Assembly (NCBI RefSeq): GCF_014836935.1
Contig: NZ_JACSPW010000006.1
Location: 124,001-188,000 of the forward strand
DNA length: 64,000 nt
Direction: 5' to 3'
From: Solibacillus merdavium
GTDB lineage: Bacteria; Bacillota; Bacilli; Bacillales_A; Planococcaceae
Each line of letters opens with the position of its first letter. Position 1 is the stretch's first letter. A program made the translations under genes and the position numbers. This document shows, piece after piece, positions 18,856 through 27,397 of this stretch. Below the pieces are notes generated by a model. It searched no databases. It was not told the origin of the DNA and saw only the letters and a list, made by a program, of their open reading frames with translations.

Positions 18856-19644
18856 TTAATTTTTATGATATTTCTTTTCAGAAATCCAATAATGCGAAAA
18901 AGTTACAGTTAAAGTGATCCAGACAAGTGTAATAAACATATTTCCGTATAAATGCGAATCGATTGAACCAGTTATTAATACCATCATTGCATGCTGACTC
19001 ATTCCTGCAGGATTTAATAAGTCAATTATAGGATGTAAACCACTAAAAATCTTAAAAATAAGCAAGCACACGATACTGATTAAAGCTATAACGCCCTGAC
19101 CATTAAATATCGTACTAATCATAAAAGTAAAACAAAGAATAAATAATACCCATATTAAGTAGAATACAATTGCTAGAATCATTTCAAGAAATGGAATATT
19201 ATTAAATAAGAAATTTACATATACGTAAGATACAAAATATCCCAACATTACACTAATAGCAATAAATGAAAAGTTAGATAGTAGTTTCCCACCAATGTAA
19301 GCCCCTACTTTTACGGGTCTTGTTAAAATAAAATCCAGCATACCATTCGCTTTATCTGACTGAATAATACCCATCATCGAAATTACAATAATCATAATAC
19401 CTAACTGGTCGAATTGTGACCCAAGTGTTGCAGCTATTACTTGTGCTCCATCCTGTTGTGTCATACTTGGATCAATTGTAATCCCCTGATTTCCACCAAG
19501 TGCTGCTAAAATTGATGGTAAGTAATATGTGACAACAGGTTGTGTTGCTCCTAAAAACATAAAAACAAGAGGTAACCAAATAATTTTAAACTCACGGAAC
19601 ATCTGTACATATTCCTTTTTAGTTAAAATATATAAAGGAGTCAT
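18856..19644 (-). CDS. ABC-2 type permease, YxlG-like
   Basis: 262 residues, six hydrophobic segments: one after the amphipathic start KKEYVQMFREFK, then about 95-112, 135-155, 160-180, 190-210 and 235-255, with a long extracellular loop after the first. This is the NosY/ABC-2 type layout. Its ATG overlaps the stop of the ATPase gene (ATGA). Together with the preceding PLDc_N protein and ATPase it matches the order and sizes of B. subtilis YxlE-YxlF-YxlG, which in that species is cotranscribed with sigY; no sigma factor gene is present here. Confidence 0.82.
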   Translation of the reverse strand: MTPLYILTKKEYVQMFREFKIIWLPLVFMFLGATQPVVTYYLPSILAALGGNQGITIDPSMTQQDGAQVIAATLGSQFDQLGIMIIVISMMGIIQSDKANGMLDFILTRPVKVGAYIGGKLLSNFSFIAISVMLGYFVSYVYVNFLFNNIPFLEMILAIVFYLIWVLFILCFTFMISTIFNGQGVIALISIVCLLIFKIFSGLHPIIDLLNPAGMSQHAMMVLITGSIDSHLYGNMFITLVWITLTVTFSHYWISEKKYHKN

Positions 19645-20549
19645 ACACTCACCACCATTTTTAAAAATATTTCTTCTAACGTATCACTGCTTCCAACTTC
19701 AAATTTAACTATATCTATATTGCTTTCGAGGGCATCTCTGAGTAGCCTATTTTTATTTAACTGAACATTATCTAGTCTAACTTTTGCTCTTTTTCCAATT
19801 AATTCAACATTTTTTACATATGGAAGCTTTTCAATTAATTCAACCCATTTCAAATCACTCGATGCAATTTCAAGATGTACTACTGATTCTTGATTATTAG
19901 TTATTAATTTATTAATTGTTGTATCTTCAATTTTTTTTCCTTGTTTCATAATGACAAATCGTTCACATATTTCTTCTGCATCGCCTAAAATATGAGTAGA
20001 TAATAGGATAGTTGTGTCATGTTTAATTTCTTGGATTAAATTTAACACTTCTCTCCTACCTATTGGGTCTAGCGCTGATACCGGTTCATCCATGACGATA
20101 AAAGATGGCTTGTGCAAAAGAGTTTGAGCAATACCTAATCTCTGCTTCATTCCTCCAGAAAAAGTCTGCACCTTTTCATTCTGTTCATTAATTAGTCCCA
20201 CTTTTGTTAAAATGGCTGGTACTTCATCAATAAGCTTTTCTTTTGATATTCCTGATAGCTGGCCCATAAAAAAGAGTGTTTCTTTGGCAGTCATCCAATG
20301 AAAGAAATCAGGGTATTGTGGGAGATAACCAATCTCTCTTTTCATATTTGAAATTTTCTTCCCATCTAGAAGAACTTCCCCTTTATCCGCATATAAAATG
20401 TCTGAAATGATTTTTATTAATGTAGATTTTCCAGCACCATTTGGTCCAATAAGCCCAACACATTGCCCATGTTCAACTACCATAGAGAAATTATTGACAG
20501 CTGTCTTAGATTTAAATTTTTTTGTAACATTTTTAATTTCTAACTTCAT
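19641..20549 (-). CDS. ABC transporter ATP-binding protein, YxlF-like
   Basis: About 302 residues. Walker A GPNGAGKST, Q-loop in LPQYPDF, signature FSGGMKQR, Walker B FIVMDEP, switch histidine LSTHIL, then a C-terminal extension of about 85 residues (DUF4162-like layout) common in drug and peptide exporters. Start set at the ATG behind AAGGAGAAAAG; it overlaps the end of the PLDc_N gene by 17 bases. An in-frame upstream start at 20597 would bury it further in that gene and has no ribosome site. Partner of the YxlG-like permease. Confidence 0.88.
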   Translation of the reverse strand: MKLEIKNVTKKFKSKTAVNNFSMVVEHGQCVGLIGPNGAGKSTLIKIISDILYADKGEVLLDGKKISNMKREIGYLPQYPDFFHWMTAKETLFFMGQLSGISKEKLIDEVPAILTKVGLINEQNEKVQTFSGGMKQRLGIAQTLLHKPSFIVMDEPVSALDPIGRREVLNLIQEIKHDTTILLSTHILGDAEEICERFVIMKQGKKIEDTTINKLITNNQESVVHLEIASSDLKWVELIEKLPYVKNVELIGKRAKVRLDNVQLNKNRLLRDALESNIDIVKFEVGSSDTLEEIFLKMVVSV

Positions 20550-20784
20550 TAGGCTTTTCTCCTTTTCTTCCAATTGTGAAATACAGAATTGGACCAATTG
20601 TATTAAAAAATAGAATTACTATTGTCCATAAAAGTACATTTGACCTCTCATTTCGATGTCTATACAAATCAAACAAAGCAATAAGAATAAGAATGAGACC
20701 AACAACGATAAACGGCGCGGCAATCTGTAATACAGCTAACCAATCAATATCCTTGAAATCATTTAACCCATAGTGAAGTTTCAT
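20533..20784 (-). CDS. PLDc_N domain membrane protein, YxlE-like
   Basis: 83 residues, two membrane helices (about 18-40 and 50-70) with the conserved end FFNTIGPILYFTIGRK typical of the phospholipase D N-terminal membrane domain found in YxlE. In B. subtilis YxlE takes part in control of SigY and is encoded with the YxlFG transporter. Start ATG has GGGAGTG upstream. First gene of the five-gene exporter operon, behind an operator-bearing promoter. Confidence 0.83.
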   Translation of the reverse strand: MKLHYGLNDFKDIDWLAVLQIAAPFIVVGLILILIALFDLYRHRNERSNVLLWTIVILFFNTIGPILYFTIGRKGEKPNEVRN

Positions 20785-20805
20785 TTATAACACTCCCATC
20801 ATTTA

Positions 20806-20821
20806 TTATCATTACCGATAA
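20806..20821. promoter_or_regulatory. Palindromic operator, exporter operon
   Basis: TTATCATTACCGATAA, 14 of 16 bases as in the NRPS operator at 16244-16259, followed by a further GATAA half site (20823-20827). It sits at the expected transcription start, 22 bases upstream of the first gene. Supports common control of NRPS and exporter operons. Confidence 0.65.
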
Positions 20822-20825
20822 CGAT

Positions 20826-20834
20826 AATATAACA
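20826..20834 (-). promoter_or_regulatory. Extended -10 of the exporter operon
   Basis: On the minus strand TGTTATATT, an extended -10 element; no good -35 is seen (GTGCAA at 17 bases is poor). The operator palindrome begins within and directly downstream of it, the same arrangement as at the NRPS promoter. Confidence 0.5.
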
Positions 20835-20892
20835 TACGTTTTTTTGAATTGCACTTGTTTTTTTAATAAAGATAATAATCTTTTTATTTTTG

Positions 20893-20906
20893 TGATAATA
20901 TTATCA
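20893..20906. promoter_or_regulatory. Palindrome upstream of regulator gene
   Basis: Perfect 14-base palindrome TGATAATATTATCA, running into TTATCATTA (20901-20909), the left half of the two operators. It lies 64 bases before the regulator start, where it could block that promoter (autoregulation). The half-site spacing differs from the other two sites, so binding by the same protein is less certain. Confidence 0.5.
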
Positions 20907-20969
20907 TTATAAATAATGTACTTTGCATCTAAATAAGGTACAATACTATTTAAAAAAGGAGATAATGCG

Positions 20970-21518
20970 GTGAATAAAGCAGAAATTTTAATGCATCCGG
21001 TAAGAATTAAAATTAGCCAAGCACTTATGCGCCACAATGAAAGTGGTCTAACGCCTCTAGAAATGGTAAAAATCATACAAGATGTTCCGCAGGCTACTCT
21101 TTATCGGCATATTCAAATCTTGCTAGATGCAGGGGTTATCAAAGTTATTAAAGAAAAAAAGGTAAGGTCTGTCACGGAAAAATACTATGCTCTTAATGAA
21201 GATGCTGCGCGTCTTGATTCAAACGATTGGAAAACAACAAAAATGGACGAGAAGCTTAGTTATATATCCTATTATCAATTATCCTTATTATCCCAATATC
21301 AAAGTTACCTTTCTTCAATAGAGAATAAGAGCGATTCAGAGGATCGTGCGACATTCTCACTTTTAGAATTGACCATTGATGAAGAAGAATTTGAAAGCTT
21401 TCAACATGATTTAAATGCTCTAATGCATAAGTACTACCAAAAAAATAATAATAGTAGTAGTGCTCGTACTCGTACAATAGCTGTGACGATTATCCCTGAT
21501 AGCAATTCTCAGCACTGA
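20970..21518 (+). CDS. Winged-helix transcriptional regulator (ArsR-like HTH)
   Basis: 182 residues. The N-terminal 85 form a winged helix: HPVRIKISQAL, then PQATLYRHIQILLDAGVIKVI as recognition helix and wing, as in ArsR/HTH_20-type regulators. The C-terminal half is helical with no metal-binding Cys motif, ending in a Asn/Ser-rich tail. Start is GTG with AAAGGAG ten bases upstream; the nearer ATG is out of frame. The gene is divergent from the exporter operon, and the three related palindromes (in front of itself, the exporter and the NRPS operon) make it the natural local regulator. Whether it represses, and which ligand it senses, cannot be seen. Confidence 0.83.
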   Translation: MNKAEILMHPVRIKISQALMRHNESGLTPLEMVKIIQDVPQATLYRHIQILLDAGVIKVIKEKKVRSVTEKYYALNEDAARLDSNDWKTTKMDEKLSYISYYQLSLLSQYQSYLSSIENKSDSEDRATFSLLELTIDEEEFESFQHDLNALMHKYYQKNNNSSSARTRTIAVTIIPDSNSQH

Positions 21519-21533
21519 ATCTTCCCCTCTAAA

Positions 21534-21560
21534 TTTACCCAATATCAAATCTTGGGTAAA
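21534..21560 (+). terminator. Hairpin after regulator gene
   Basis: TTTACCCAA and TTGGGTAAA, nine-base perfect arms around nine bases, 13 bases after the regulator stop. No T run follows, so it is a weak terminator or an mRNA-stabilising hairpin. Confidence 0.5.
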
Positions 21561-21590
21561 TGATGCTTGCGGTTACAGTTATAACGGAAA

Positions 21591-21630
21591 ACAAAAAAGA
21601 GTAATACAGACCACCTGATTACTCTTTTGT
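21591..21630. repeat. Dispersed hairpin repeat, copy 1
   Basis: Arms ACAAAAAAGAGTAAT and ATTACTCTTTTGT around CAGACCACCTG. Very similar hairpins, same orientation, lie at 24314-24353 and 55370-55410. Each could terminate minus-strand transcription because the T run lies on that side. Between this and the next gene (to 21917) is about 290 bases without a recognisable gene. Confidence 0.6.
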
Positions 21631-21802
21631 CTGCAATTTATTTGTCCGCATAATTATAATTATTTTTTGTTCTGATTTTATTTAACAGGATTGATTTAGC
21701 ATGTCCCAATAACCAACTTAATCGAATTTAATTAAACTCTGTTTATTTATCCGGATTGACAAGGTGTGGGTAGCCGATTTGAGAACAATCGGGACTATAA
21801 TT

Positions 21803-21838
21803 CCGAAAGCCTTTATTTATAAGGGTTTCGGTTTTTTT
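21803..21838 (+). terminator. Terminator-like hairpin with T run
   Basis: CCGAAAGCCTT and AAGGGTTTCGG arms (one mismatch) around TATTTAT, followed by seven T. Strong rho-independent form on the plus strand although the nearest plus-strand gene ends 285 bases upstream. It may be what is left of a lost gene. Confidence 0.65.
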
Positions 21839-21917
21839 ATTTATTAAATTACAGTTAAAAACAATTTATTTTCACAGTTGCGTGAAGAAATAAATATATG
21901 ATTGATTACATTGTAGA

Positions 21918-22571
21918 TTAATTCACCAAATAGTTTTCAATTTGTTTATGAGGCTCTTTTACGTCATTTCCATGACAAATGCTTACAATATCTGGCTTCA
22001 TTTCTTCAATAACGTGTCGGCCACTTTTGATAGCCTCCTCCATATCAGATGTAAACATAGCCATAGGTTTTTGCAGTTGACCATTTTTCGAGGTAAATAA
22101 ATCTCCACCAATCAACACACGGTCCTCTTTATGATAGTACACCACATGACCTGGGGAATGACCCGGTGTGTGAATAGGTATTAACGCTTCCATATTATCT
22201 AAATTTCCATTCGTCATTTTTAACGGCTGTACAAGACCTGGCTTCACAAGAAATTCTACCTTTTTCCTACCAGGGAAAGGCTCTTTACCTTCCATGTATG
22301 GAATATCAGCTTCATGGGCAAATACGGGCACTTTTTTTATTTCAAGAATTTTTTTCAATCCCCCCACATGATCAGAATGGCCATGTGTTAACAGAATTCC
22401 TTTTAATGTACCCAGCTTTTCTGCTTCATTTAAAATTCTTTTCCCCATAAAGGACATACCGGTATCAATTATGTATACACCATCATCGACCGTTACAATC
22501 CATGCACTTATTTTCATAAATAACCAAGCTTCAACTTTATGAATATGAGGCGATATCTTAAGGATTTTCAT
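21918..22571 (-). CDS. Metallo-beta-lactamase fold hydrolase
   Basis: 217 residues from the chosen start. Metal ligands are clear: HGHSDH near residue 63, His in TPGHSPGHV near 136, Asp in GGDLF near 155, and His in the CHGND end. This is the layout of the general MBL-fold group (YqgX/glyoxalase II-like); substrate unknown. ATG at 22571 has GGGGGAAAGGGA just upstream. An in-frame ATG at 22706 would add 45 residues including a hydrophobic stretch, but it lacks a ribosome site. Single gene. Confidence 0.88.
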   Translation of the reverse strand: MKILKISPHIHKVEAWLFMKISAWIVTVDDGVYIIDTGMSFMGKRILNEAEKLGTLKGILLTHGHSDHVGGLKKILEIKKVPVFAHEADIPYMEGKEPFPGRKKVEFLVKPGLVQPLKMTNGNLDNMEALIPIHTPGHSPGHVVYYHKEDRVLIGGDLFTSKNGQLQKPMAMFTSDMEEAIKSGRHVIEEMKPDIVSICHGNDVKEPHKQIENYLVN

Positions 22572-22748
22572 TCCCTTTCCCCCTTTTCTCTTTTTTGATT
22601 CTTTTACATAATTAATATAGCTCCCTGTTCCTTCTATTATAGAAACGGCAATAATAGCCCATTCAAGTGGAGAAACATCGCTAAACTTTTCCTTCCGCGT
22701 ATTCACTGTTTAGACAAGTAAGTTAATCTTGAGTAATACGATTAGAAA

Positions 22749-23237
22749 TCATATCTTAAATGTTTGAATTAAACACTGCTCATCATCAATTAATTCTTGT
22801 CTTTCATTAAACTCAATATTTAATTCAAGATATAGCTTTCTCCAAAATGAAACAGCACGTTTATTATCAATAACTTGTATCACAAAATATTGCCCTTGTT
22901 TCGCTTCAAATAATTTTACTACGGCTTTTGCTGCTAAACCTTTACCCTTGTACTTATTAATTATAAAAAAATCATTTATTCCTAAATCATTTTCCTCCTT
23001 CAAAAATGGCCGTTCCAATAGTAATATAAAACCTATAATACTACCATCCAATTTAATAAAGTACGGTGAAAGCCCCTCTATGCACCAGAATTTATCCAGG
23101 CTTTCATAATAAAAAGAACCGTCTGCTCCAAGGTCAATCATTGAAGTGAACTTTGAAAGGTCGTGCAGATACAAAGAGTAAAGGTTTCTTAAAATAGATT
23201 TTTCTGATTCTAAAACTGCCGTTAGAGTAATTGACAT
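22749..23237 (-). CDS. GNAT family N-acetyltransferase
   Basis: 162 residues. Acetyl-CoA binding fold: INDFFIINKYKGKGLAAKAV contains the R/Q-x-x-G-x-G/A-type motif (KYKGKGLA), followed by the beta-bulge strand QYFVIQVIDNKRAVSFWRKL typical of GNAT motif B. Acceptor substrate unknown. Start chosen at the ATG with AAGGAG eleven bases upstream; a 30-residue upstream extension in frame is hydrophobic and without a ribosome site. Single gene. Confidence 0.82.
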   Translation of the reverse strand: MSITLTAVLESEKSILRNLYSLYLHDLSKFTSMIDLGADGSFYYESLDKFWCIEGLSPYFIKLDGSIIGFILLLERPFLKEENDLGINDFFIINKYKGKGLAAKAVVKLFEAKQGQYFVIQVIDNKRAVSFWRKLYLELNIEFNERQELIDDEQCLIQTFKI

Positions 23238-23524
23238 TTTGCAATAAACTCCTTCCCAACTAATTTTATTATTTTTGTACGCATGAAAGTAAACCAATAA
23301 ATACATTACCAATAATATACAATACATCTTAATTTTGACTCTTTTATAATTTCGATAGAAATACCCATTATCCTTCGAAAATAGAATAAGTCTCTGTCAA
23401 TATTACAAAGCACTACTCCATCATAGTCTTGTTTGCTCCCTATAAGGACATATACACGTATATATCTTTTTAACACTCAAATAATTTCACTTCATCCATC
23501 TATATTTACTCTAAATTTGAGTAT

Positions 23525-23554
23525 AGAAAAAGGAGCACCGACATTCCGTGCTCC
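23525..23554 (-). terminator. Terminator of small gene 23589
   Basis: GGAGCAC and GTGCTCC arms around nine bases, followed by a T run on the minus strand. It lies 35 bases past the stop. The rest of the gap 23238-23588 shows no gene. Confidence 0.75.
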
Positions 23555-23588
23555 TCGATAACTCTTTTAACAAAATTTCCAAAAACCA

Positions 23589-23762
23589 TCAATCTTCTTC
23601 ATCTAACTGATTCATTTTATCTTTCATCTGAAATAAAAAATGAAGTTGCATTTGTTTAGCTAATTTTTCTGCCAATCCAACCGAATTAAGATTATTTTGT
23701 TCCTCCATTATCTGTTGTTCAATGTATGATCTTAACTTCTCATATTTTTCTAATTCAATCAC
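23589..23762 (-). CDS. Small acidic-tailed protein, unknown
   Basis: 57 residues from GTG at 23762, which has GAGAGG eight bases upstream; the longer in-frame TTG at 23783 lacks one. Predicted all-helical and highly charged (ELEKYEKLRSYIEQQIMEEQ near the start), with DEED at the end. It has the size of Spo0E-type phosphatases but lacks their SQELD motif, so I do not assign it. It has its own terminator, which supports a real gene. Confidence 0.6.
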   Translation of the reverse strand: MIELEKYEKLRSYIEQQIMEEQNNLNSVGLAEKLAKQMQLHFLFQMKDKMNQLDEED

Positions 23763-23833
23763 TCCGTTTACCTCTCTAAGCAAATGTTTTATTACCTAGT
23801 ATGCTCATATTATGGAGTAATTAAATCTTGAAT

Positions 23834-24220
23834 TTAACTCAATTTTTCATAATTATCTTCAAATTCACGGCTAAACATTTCATTATAATCCAATTGCCTG
23901 AAAGACGGAACATCCTTGCAACTTTTTTCCAACGCTTTATGAATAGCTAATAGCACTTCATCATGCGATACAATCCCAAATAAGCTCTCTCGCTTAATCT
24001 CACCTGTCGTATATATTGATAGGTCATCGTAAACCACGAAATCGATGTAGCGAACAACATTGAGGAAGCTGCCCCCATGTGTCATACCAATTCGTAATGG
24101 ATCCTTTAGAGAAATGATCTTATTTTTAAATCCAAACTGGATGCCACCAGCTGGAATATATATAACTTTACCTTTATCTGTTTCTACGATTTTTTCTACT
24201 TTTAAAAATTCAAGTTTCAT
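23834..24220 (-). CDS. Conserved-looking cytoplasmic protein, unknown
   Basis: 128 residues starting at the ATG behind GGGGGAGTAAAG. A beta-rich first half (KVIYIPAGGIQFGF, FVVYDDLSIYTTGEI) and helical C-terminus. No family recognised, no signal peptide or membrane segment. The longer reading frame to 24337 has a hydrophobic extension with no ribosome site. A dispersed hairpin repeat lies just upstream. Confidence 0.6.
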   Translation of the reverse strand: MKLEFLKVEKIVETDKGKVIYIPAGGIQFGFKNKIISLKDPLRIGMTHGGSFLNVVRYIDFVVYDDLSIYTTGEIKRESLFGIVSHDEVLLAIHKALEKSCKDVPSFRQLDYNEMFSREFEDNYEKLS

Positions 24221-24313
24221 CTTTACTCCCCCTAGTATTACATCTAACATATACCCTGTTTTAGCAATTACTAATATGGTTGTCGTAAAGTTTTTAAACC
24301 TGTGTACAGATAA

Positions 24314-24353
24314 ACAAAAAAGAGTAACACAAACCACTTGTTTACTCTTTTGT
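24314..24353. repeat. Dispersed hairpin repeat, copy 2
   Basis: ACAAAAAAGAGTAAC arm, spacer rich in ACC, then TGTTTACTCTTTTGT. Same family as 21591-21630 and 55370-55410. It lies 170 bases past the stop of the membrane protein at 24522 and could end its transcript on the minus strand. Confidence 0.6.
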
Positions 24354-24521
24354 CCGCAGAATTTTTTTTTTGCTTATTTTATTGAAATGAAATAATCTTA
24401 CTTGTCTCAATTCGGTGATATTCGACAACGTAGGGGTGCTGGTTAGAGTCCGGTTAGGCCCATTATTTAAAAAGCCAGTAAATGTTTTTATATCAACTAT
24501 TTTTTTAACTACTCCCCCTTT

Positions 24522-24956
24522 TTAATTATCATGCATATGCTGCCAAATGTAATAATAACAATAAAGAAACAAGGGCAAGAGTACACTTACAACAGAAGTC
24601 ATTGCTAGTTCAATATAGAAGAAATTGATGGAAAACGATGGTTTTTTCGCTTCAATAATATCGAGAATTGGATTAACACCAAACGCAGCTAAAATTAATA
24701 TGAAAGCTAAGTCCATACCTGTGTCTCTTACTATTTTTAAAGCTTTTGGTAGTTGAATTTCACTTTCCTTATATATAAACTTAAATTCTAAAACAAAAAA
24801 ATGGTATACTCTTTTTTGAATTAAAAAACCCAATACACCAATTAAAGTGAACAAGAATAACTTAATAATGGATGTTGTAGTAAGGAAATCTAGCAGAAAA
24901 TAAAAAGATACAATTGTACTAAGTGATAAGAAAATAAATAGTATATGACGCAACAC
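24522..24956 (-). CDS. Four-helix membrane protein, unknown
   Basis: 144 residues, hydrophobic segments near 5-25, 30-47, 82-98 and 113-137, and a short charged loop FKFIYKESEIQ. No family recognised. Start GTG (or the adjoining TTG) follows AGGAGGAATTT, the TTG having the better spacing. Single gene. Confidence 0.65.
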   Translation of the reverse strand: MLRHILFIFLSLSTIVSFYFLLDFLTTTSIIKLFLFTLIGVLGFLIQKRVYHFFVLEFKFIYKESEIQLPKALKIVRDTGMDLAFILILAAFGVNPILDIIEAKKPSFSINFFYIELAMTSVVSVLLPLFLYCYYYIWQHMHDN

Positions 24957-25328
24957 AAATTCCTCCTATAAAGCCTCAATCAAATGTGTATTAAGGTTTA
25001 AACTACCGTTTCTTTTTATATTTTAATAAAATATTCTACAATACCTTAAAAATTCCTCCAAATTTTGTATAGACATGTCTTATTTTGGTTACTTCAGTTG
25101 AGCCAGTGCACTGATAATAAATAATAAAAAGTGAGCTAGATGATAACACCTAGCTCACTTTTTCACTATATTATTCCTGCACATCAATGGATGGTGAGGA
25201 GCAGCTTGTAATTTTTCTTCTGGTGTATAAATCAACTTAAAAGACTGAACCTTGATCTGTCTAACAATCGAAGGTGCTGTTCACTCTAACTCTAGGTGCA
25301 GCACATCAAAGCAGACTCTTCCTTTTTT
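24957..25328. other. Intergenic, no gene seen
   Basis: AT-rich upstream half; then a bidirectional terminator (25126-25163); then about 160 bases of higher GC next to the ankyrin gene. The minus strand of that last part reads KLIYTPEEKLQAAPHHPL without a start and with stops around it, perhaps a gene remnant. I cannot name it. Confidence 0.4.
25126..25163. terminator. Bidirectional terminator
   Basis: Perfect arms AAAAAGTGAGCTAG and CTAGCTCACTTTTT around ten bases. It lies 166 bases downstream of the ankyrin gene (minus strand), whose transcript it may end. Confidence 0.75.
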
Positions 25329-26036
25329 TTAGCTGTGGGCCCGCTCCAATCTTTCATTGAGGGCAACCGCAAGTTCTTTAAAGCGTTTCTCCTCTTCCGT
25401 GCTCAGCGGATCACCCGAATTCCCCCTATCCAGCCAATAATCTCCATCTAACAATTCATACATGTCAAGAAGTGTAATTTTTAGAGTGACTGGATTTTGA
25501 AAAACAGACAACATCGGTTCCGGGCCATCATCCCAGTTGTATTCGTTCACAATCGCATGTAATAGTTCCGGCGAATTTATTCGTTCAATCTTATCGCACA
25601 TCTTGCACTGAGACTCCTCATACAAAACCTCATCAACAAACCTTTGCTCTTCAAGTGTTAGAGAAAGGCGAACGGCTCCTTTAGTTTCGAGCAGAAGGTC
25701 AGCAATCTTTTTATCTTTACGTGCTTCATTCCAAGCTGTAGCTAATATGCCCAATGGGGAGTCCAGTTTAGCCCCAGCTTCGATGAGCTTTAACAGGGCT
25801 TCAATTTGGTTGAACTTTACAGCTTTTTTTAGTGGCGTATCACCAAGTTTATCCTGTGCCTCGAGGTCTGCTCCATGTTCGATTAATATTTCTATCGCTT
25901 GAACTGGCATTCGATTGGTCAAAAAAAGCATCAGCGGTGTTCTCCCTCGCTCGTCCCGTTCATTCACATCCAGTTCCGTTACTGCCTTCTGTACAAGTGA
26001 AAGATCCTCTATCTTGCTAACTTCCTTCCAATTCAA
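25329..26036 (-). CDS. Ankyrin repeat protein with DUF4274-like C-terminus
   Basis: 235 residues. Ankyrin repeats at about 25-55 (DERGRTPLMLFL) and 56-90 (HGADLEAQDKLGDTPLKKAV), then a C-terminal half with LHAIVNEYNWDDGPEPMLSV, the hallmark of DUF4274. This pairing occurs among immunity proteins of polymorphic toxin systems. TTG at 26036 has GGGGGGAG upstream; GTG at 26057 would overlap that site. It begins an accessory run of immunity-like genes and looks less AT-rich than the NRPS region. Confidence 0.78.
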   Translation of the reverse strand: MNWKEVSKIEDLSLVQKAVTELDVNERDERGRTPLMLFLTNRMPVQAIEILIEHGADLEAQDKLGDTPLKKAVKFNQIEALLKLIEAGAKLDSPLGILATAWNEARKDKKIADLLLETKGAVRLSLTLEEQRFVDEVLYEESQCKMCDKIERINSPELLHAIVNEYNWDDGPEPMLSVFQNPVTLKITLLDMYELLDGDYWLDRGNSGDPLSTEEEKRFKELAVALNERLERAHS

Positions 26037-26083
26037 GCGTACTCCCCCCTTTGACACAGTACTATTATAAACATGAATGACAT

Positions 26084-27385
26084 TCAGCTTTGCTGATAGA
26101 TCGTTGCTGTAATATAGTCTTTAGGACAAATAAACATATAATAGATGCCTTCAGCATATTCGTCATAATCAGCATAATCGATCTGCCCTATAAACCGCAT
26201 TCTTCGTTCACAACAAGGACAAACCGGATACTCCGGATCCTGGACCCAGCTTGGATGACCGCCAATCTGAGAATTCAATTGTGACATGGTCCAAACTGCA
26301 GCATAATACGGTGATTGCGGCTCTTGTGAAAGAACTAAATTAGGTGAGGTTTCAATACTGCTGTTTACGTCATCCATATCCGAGAGATAAACAGGTTCTT
26401 GATTATAGCGGCTCCAGACAGGCATGCCATCATTGTCCAGCTCCATGTATATCGTGCTAAAGCTCCCACATAATTCACAGGTTATCACCTGTAGGTTCTC
26501 AATTTGCAGGTCGAGATATTGTAAAGCCGGATGAGAGGTAGCTGCGACCATCAACTTCGTTAACTTCCTATTGCACCATGGGCATGTTGAATGGCTCGTC
26601 TCAAGAAAATGGGCAGGATCTTCTTTAAGTACAACTTCATCATCATCTTGTTGGTCAGTTTGCCTAATAGCGTAACATAATGGATTTACCAGATTACGCC
26701 TTTCCCCATTCGAAGTAAGCTCCCATCCTCCATCAACAGCATAAGTTTCAGGCGTTACATATAACTGTTCCGCCCATTTTGGTTGATGCATTTGCCATTC
26801 GCGGTACTGGTTTATGACCTTAGCATCACCAATCCAGCCGAGTGCAAGGAGAAGATGATTTCGGTTGTCCTCATCCCATAACACCCGCACTATTAGCTGA
26901 TTTCGAATGTCTTGTGGTGCATCTTTAAAAAGAATCGGATCCTGAAACAATCCGCGCTGTATAAGCTCAGGTAAAGCAACGGATATATTATCATCTCGGT
27001 AGCACACCAAAGATAATAGAATATCTTGTGCTTCACTTTCATTGTTAACAGCGAGTAATTCCATTGCATATTTCAGCATACGCTGCGCATCTTGGTATGA
27101 TAAAGATACGTAGATTTGCTCCTTTCTTATCGGAAAAGGTACGTATTGAATAAGCGGATCATACTTTCTCGGTGCATGCATAACCTTGAGAATGTCCACT
27201 TGATCTGCTAATCCCTCATAGAGATTCACCGTTTTGCGGTTTTTCTCAATATAAGCTACCCGTTTTTTTCGTTCCTGCTCCTGATGACAAGGCATGCAAA
27301 TACCGTTTGTTTTGGCTGCTGTACTCGGTAGAATAGTTGCGCTGCATCCTTCCATCATGCATGGTATTCGTTCCGTCAATTCCAT
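26084..27385 (-). CDS. Zinc-ribbon protein with YwqG/DUF1963-like C-terminus
   Basis: 433 residues. An N-terminal Cys motif (CMMEGC, then CMPCHQ) and a second pair (CPWCNRK near 265, CELCGS near 300) look like two zinc ribbons; the end has SQIGGHPSWVQ and CPCCERRMRFIGQID, the last part closely resembling the DUF1963/YwqG pattern. The middle is helical, perhaps repeat-like. GGAGG lies three bases before ATG and nine before an in-frame TTG two codons later, so the true start may be TTG at 27379. It is 12 bases after the next gene's stop, in one operon with it. Function unknown; context suggests immunity. Confidence 0.72.
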   Translation of the reverse strand: MELTERIPCMMEGCSATILPSTAAKTNGICMPCHQEQERKKRVAYIEKNRKTVNLYEGLADQVDILKVMHAPRKYDPLIQYVPFPIRKEQIYVSLSYQDAQRMLKYAMELLAVNNESEAQDILLSLVCYRDDNISVALPELIQRGLFQDPILFKDAPQDIRNQLIVRVLWDEDNRNHLLLALGWIGDAKVINQYREWQMHQPKWAEQLYVTPETYAVDGGWELTSNGERRNLVNPLCYAIRQTDQQDDDEVVLKEDPAHFLETSHSTCPWCNRKLTKLMVAATSHPALQYLDLQIENLQVITCELCGSFSTIYMELDNDGMPVWSRYNQEPVYLSDMDDVNSSIETSPNLVLSQEPQSPYYAAVWTMSQLNSQIGGHPSWVQDPEYPVCPCCERRMRFIGQIDYADYDEYAEGIYYMFICPKDYITATIYQQS

Positions 27386-27397
27386 TCACCTCCAAAA

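Noticed and set aside
20759-21076. Minus-strand frame of 105 codons over the divergent promoter
   Set aside because: It covers the regulator start and both operators, and its sequence shows no domain; the plus-strand regulator explains the region.
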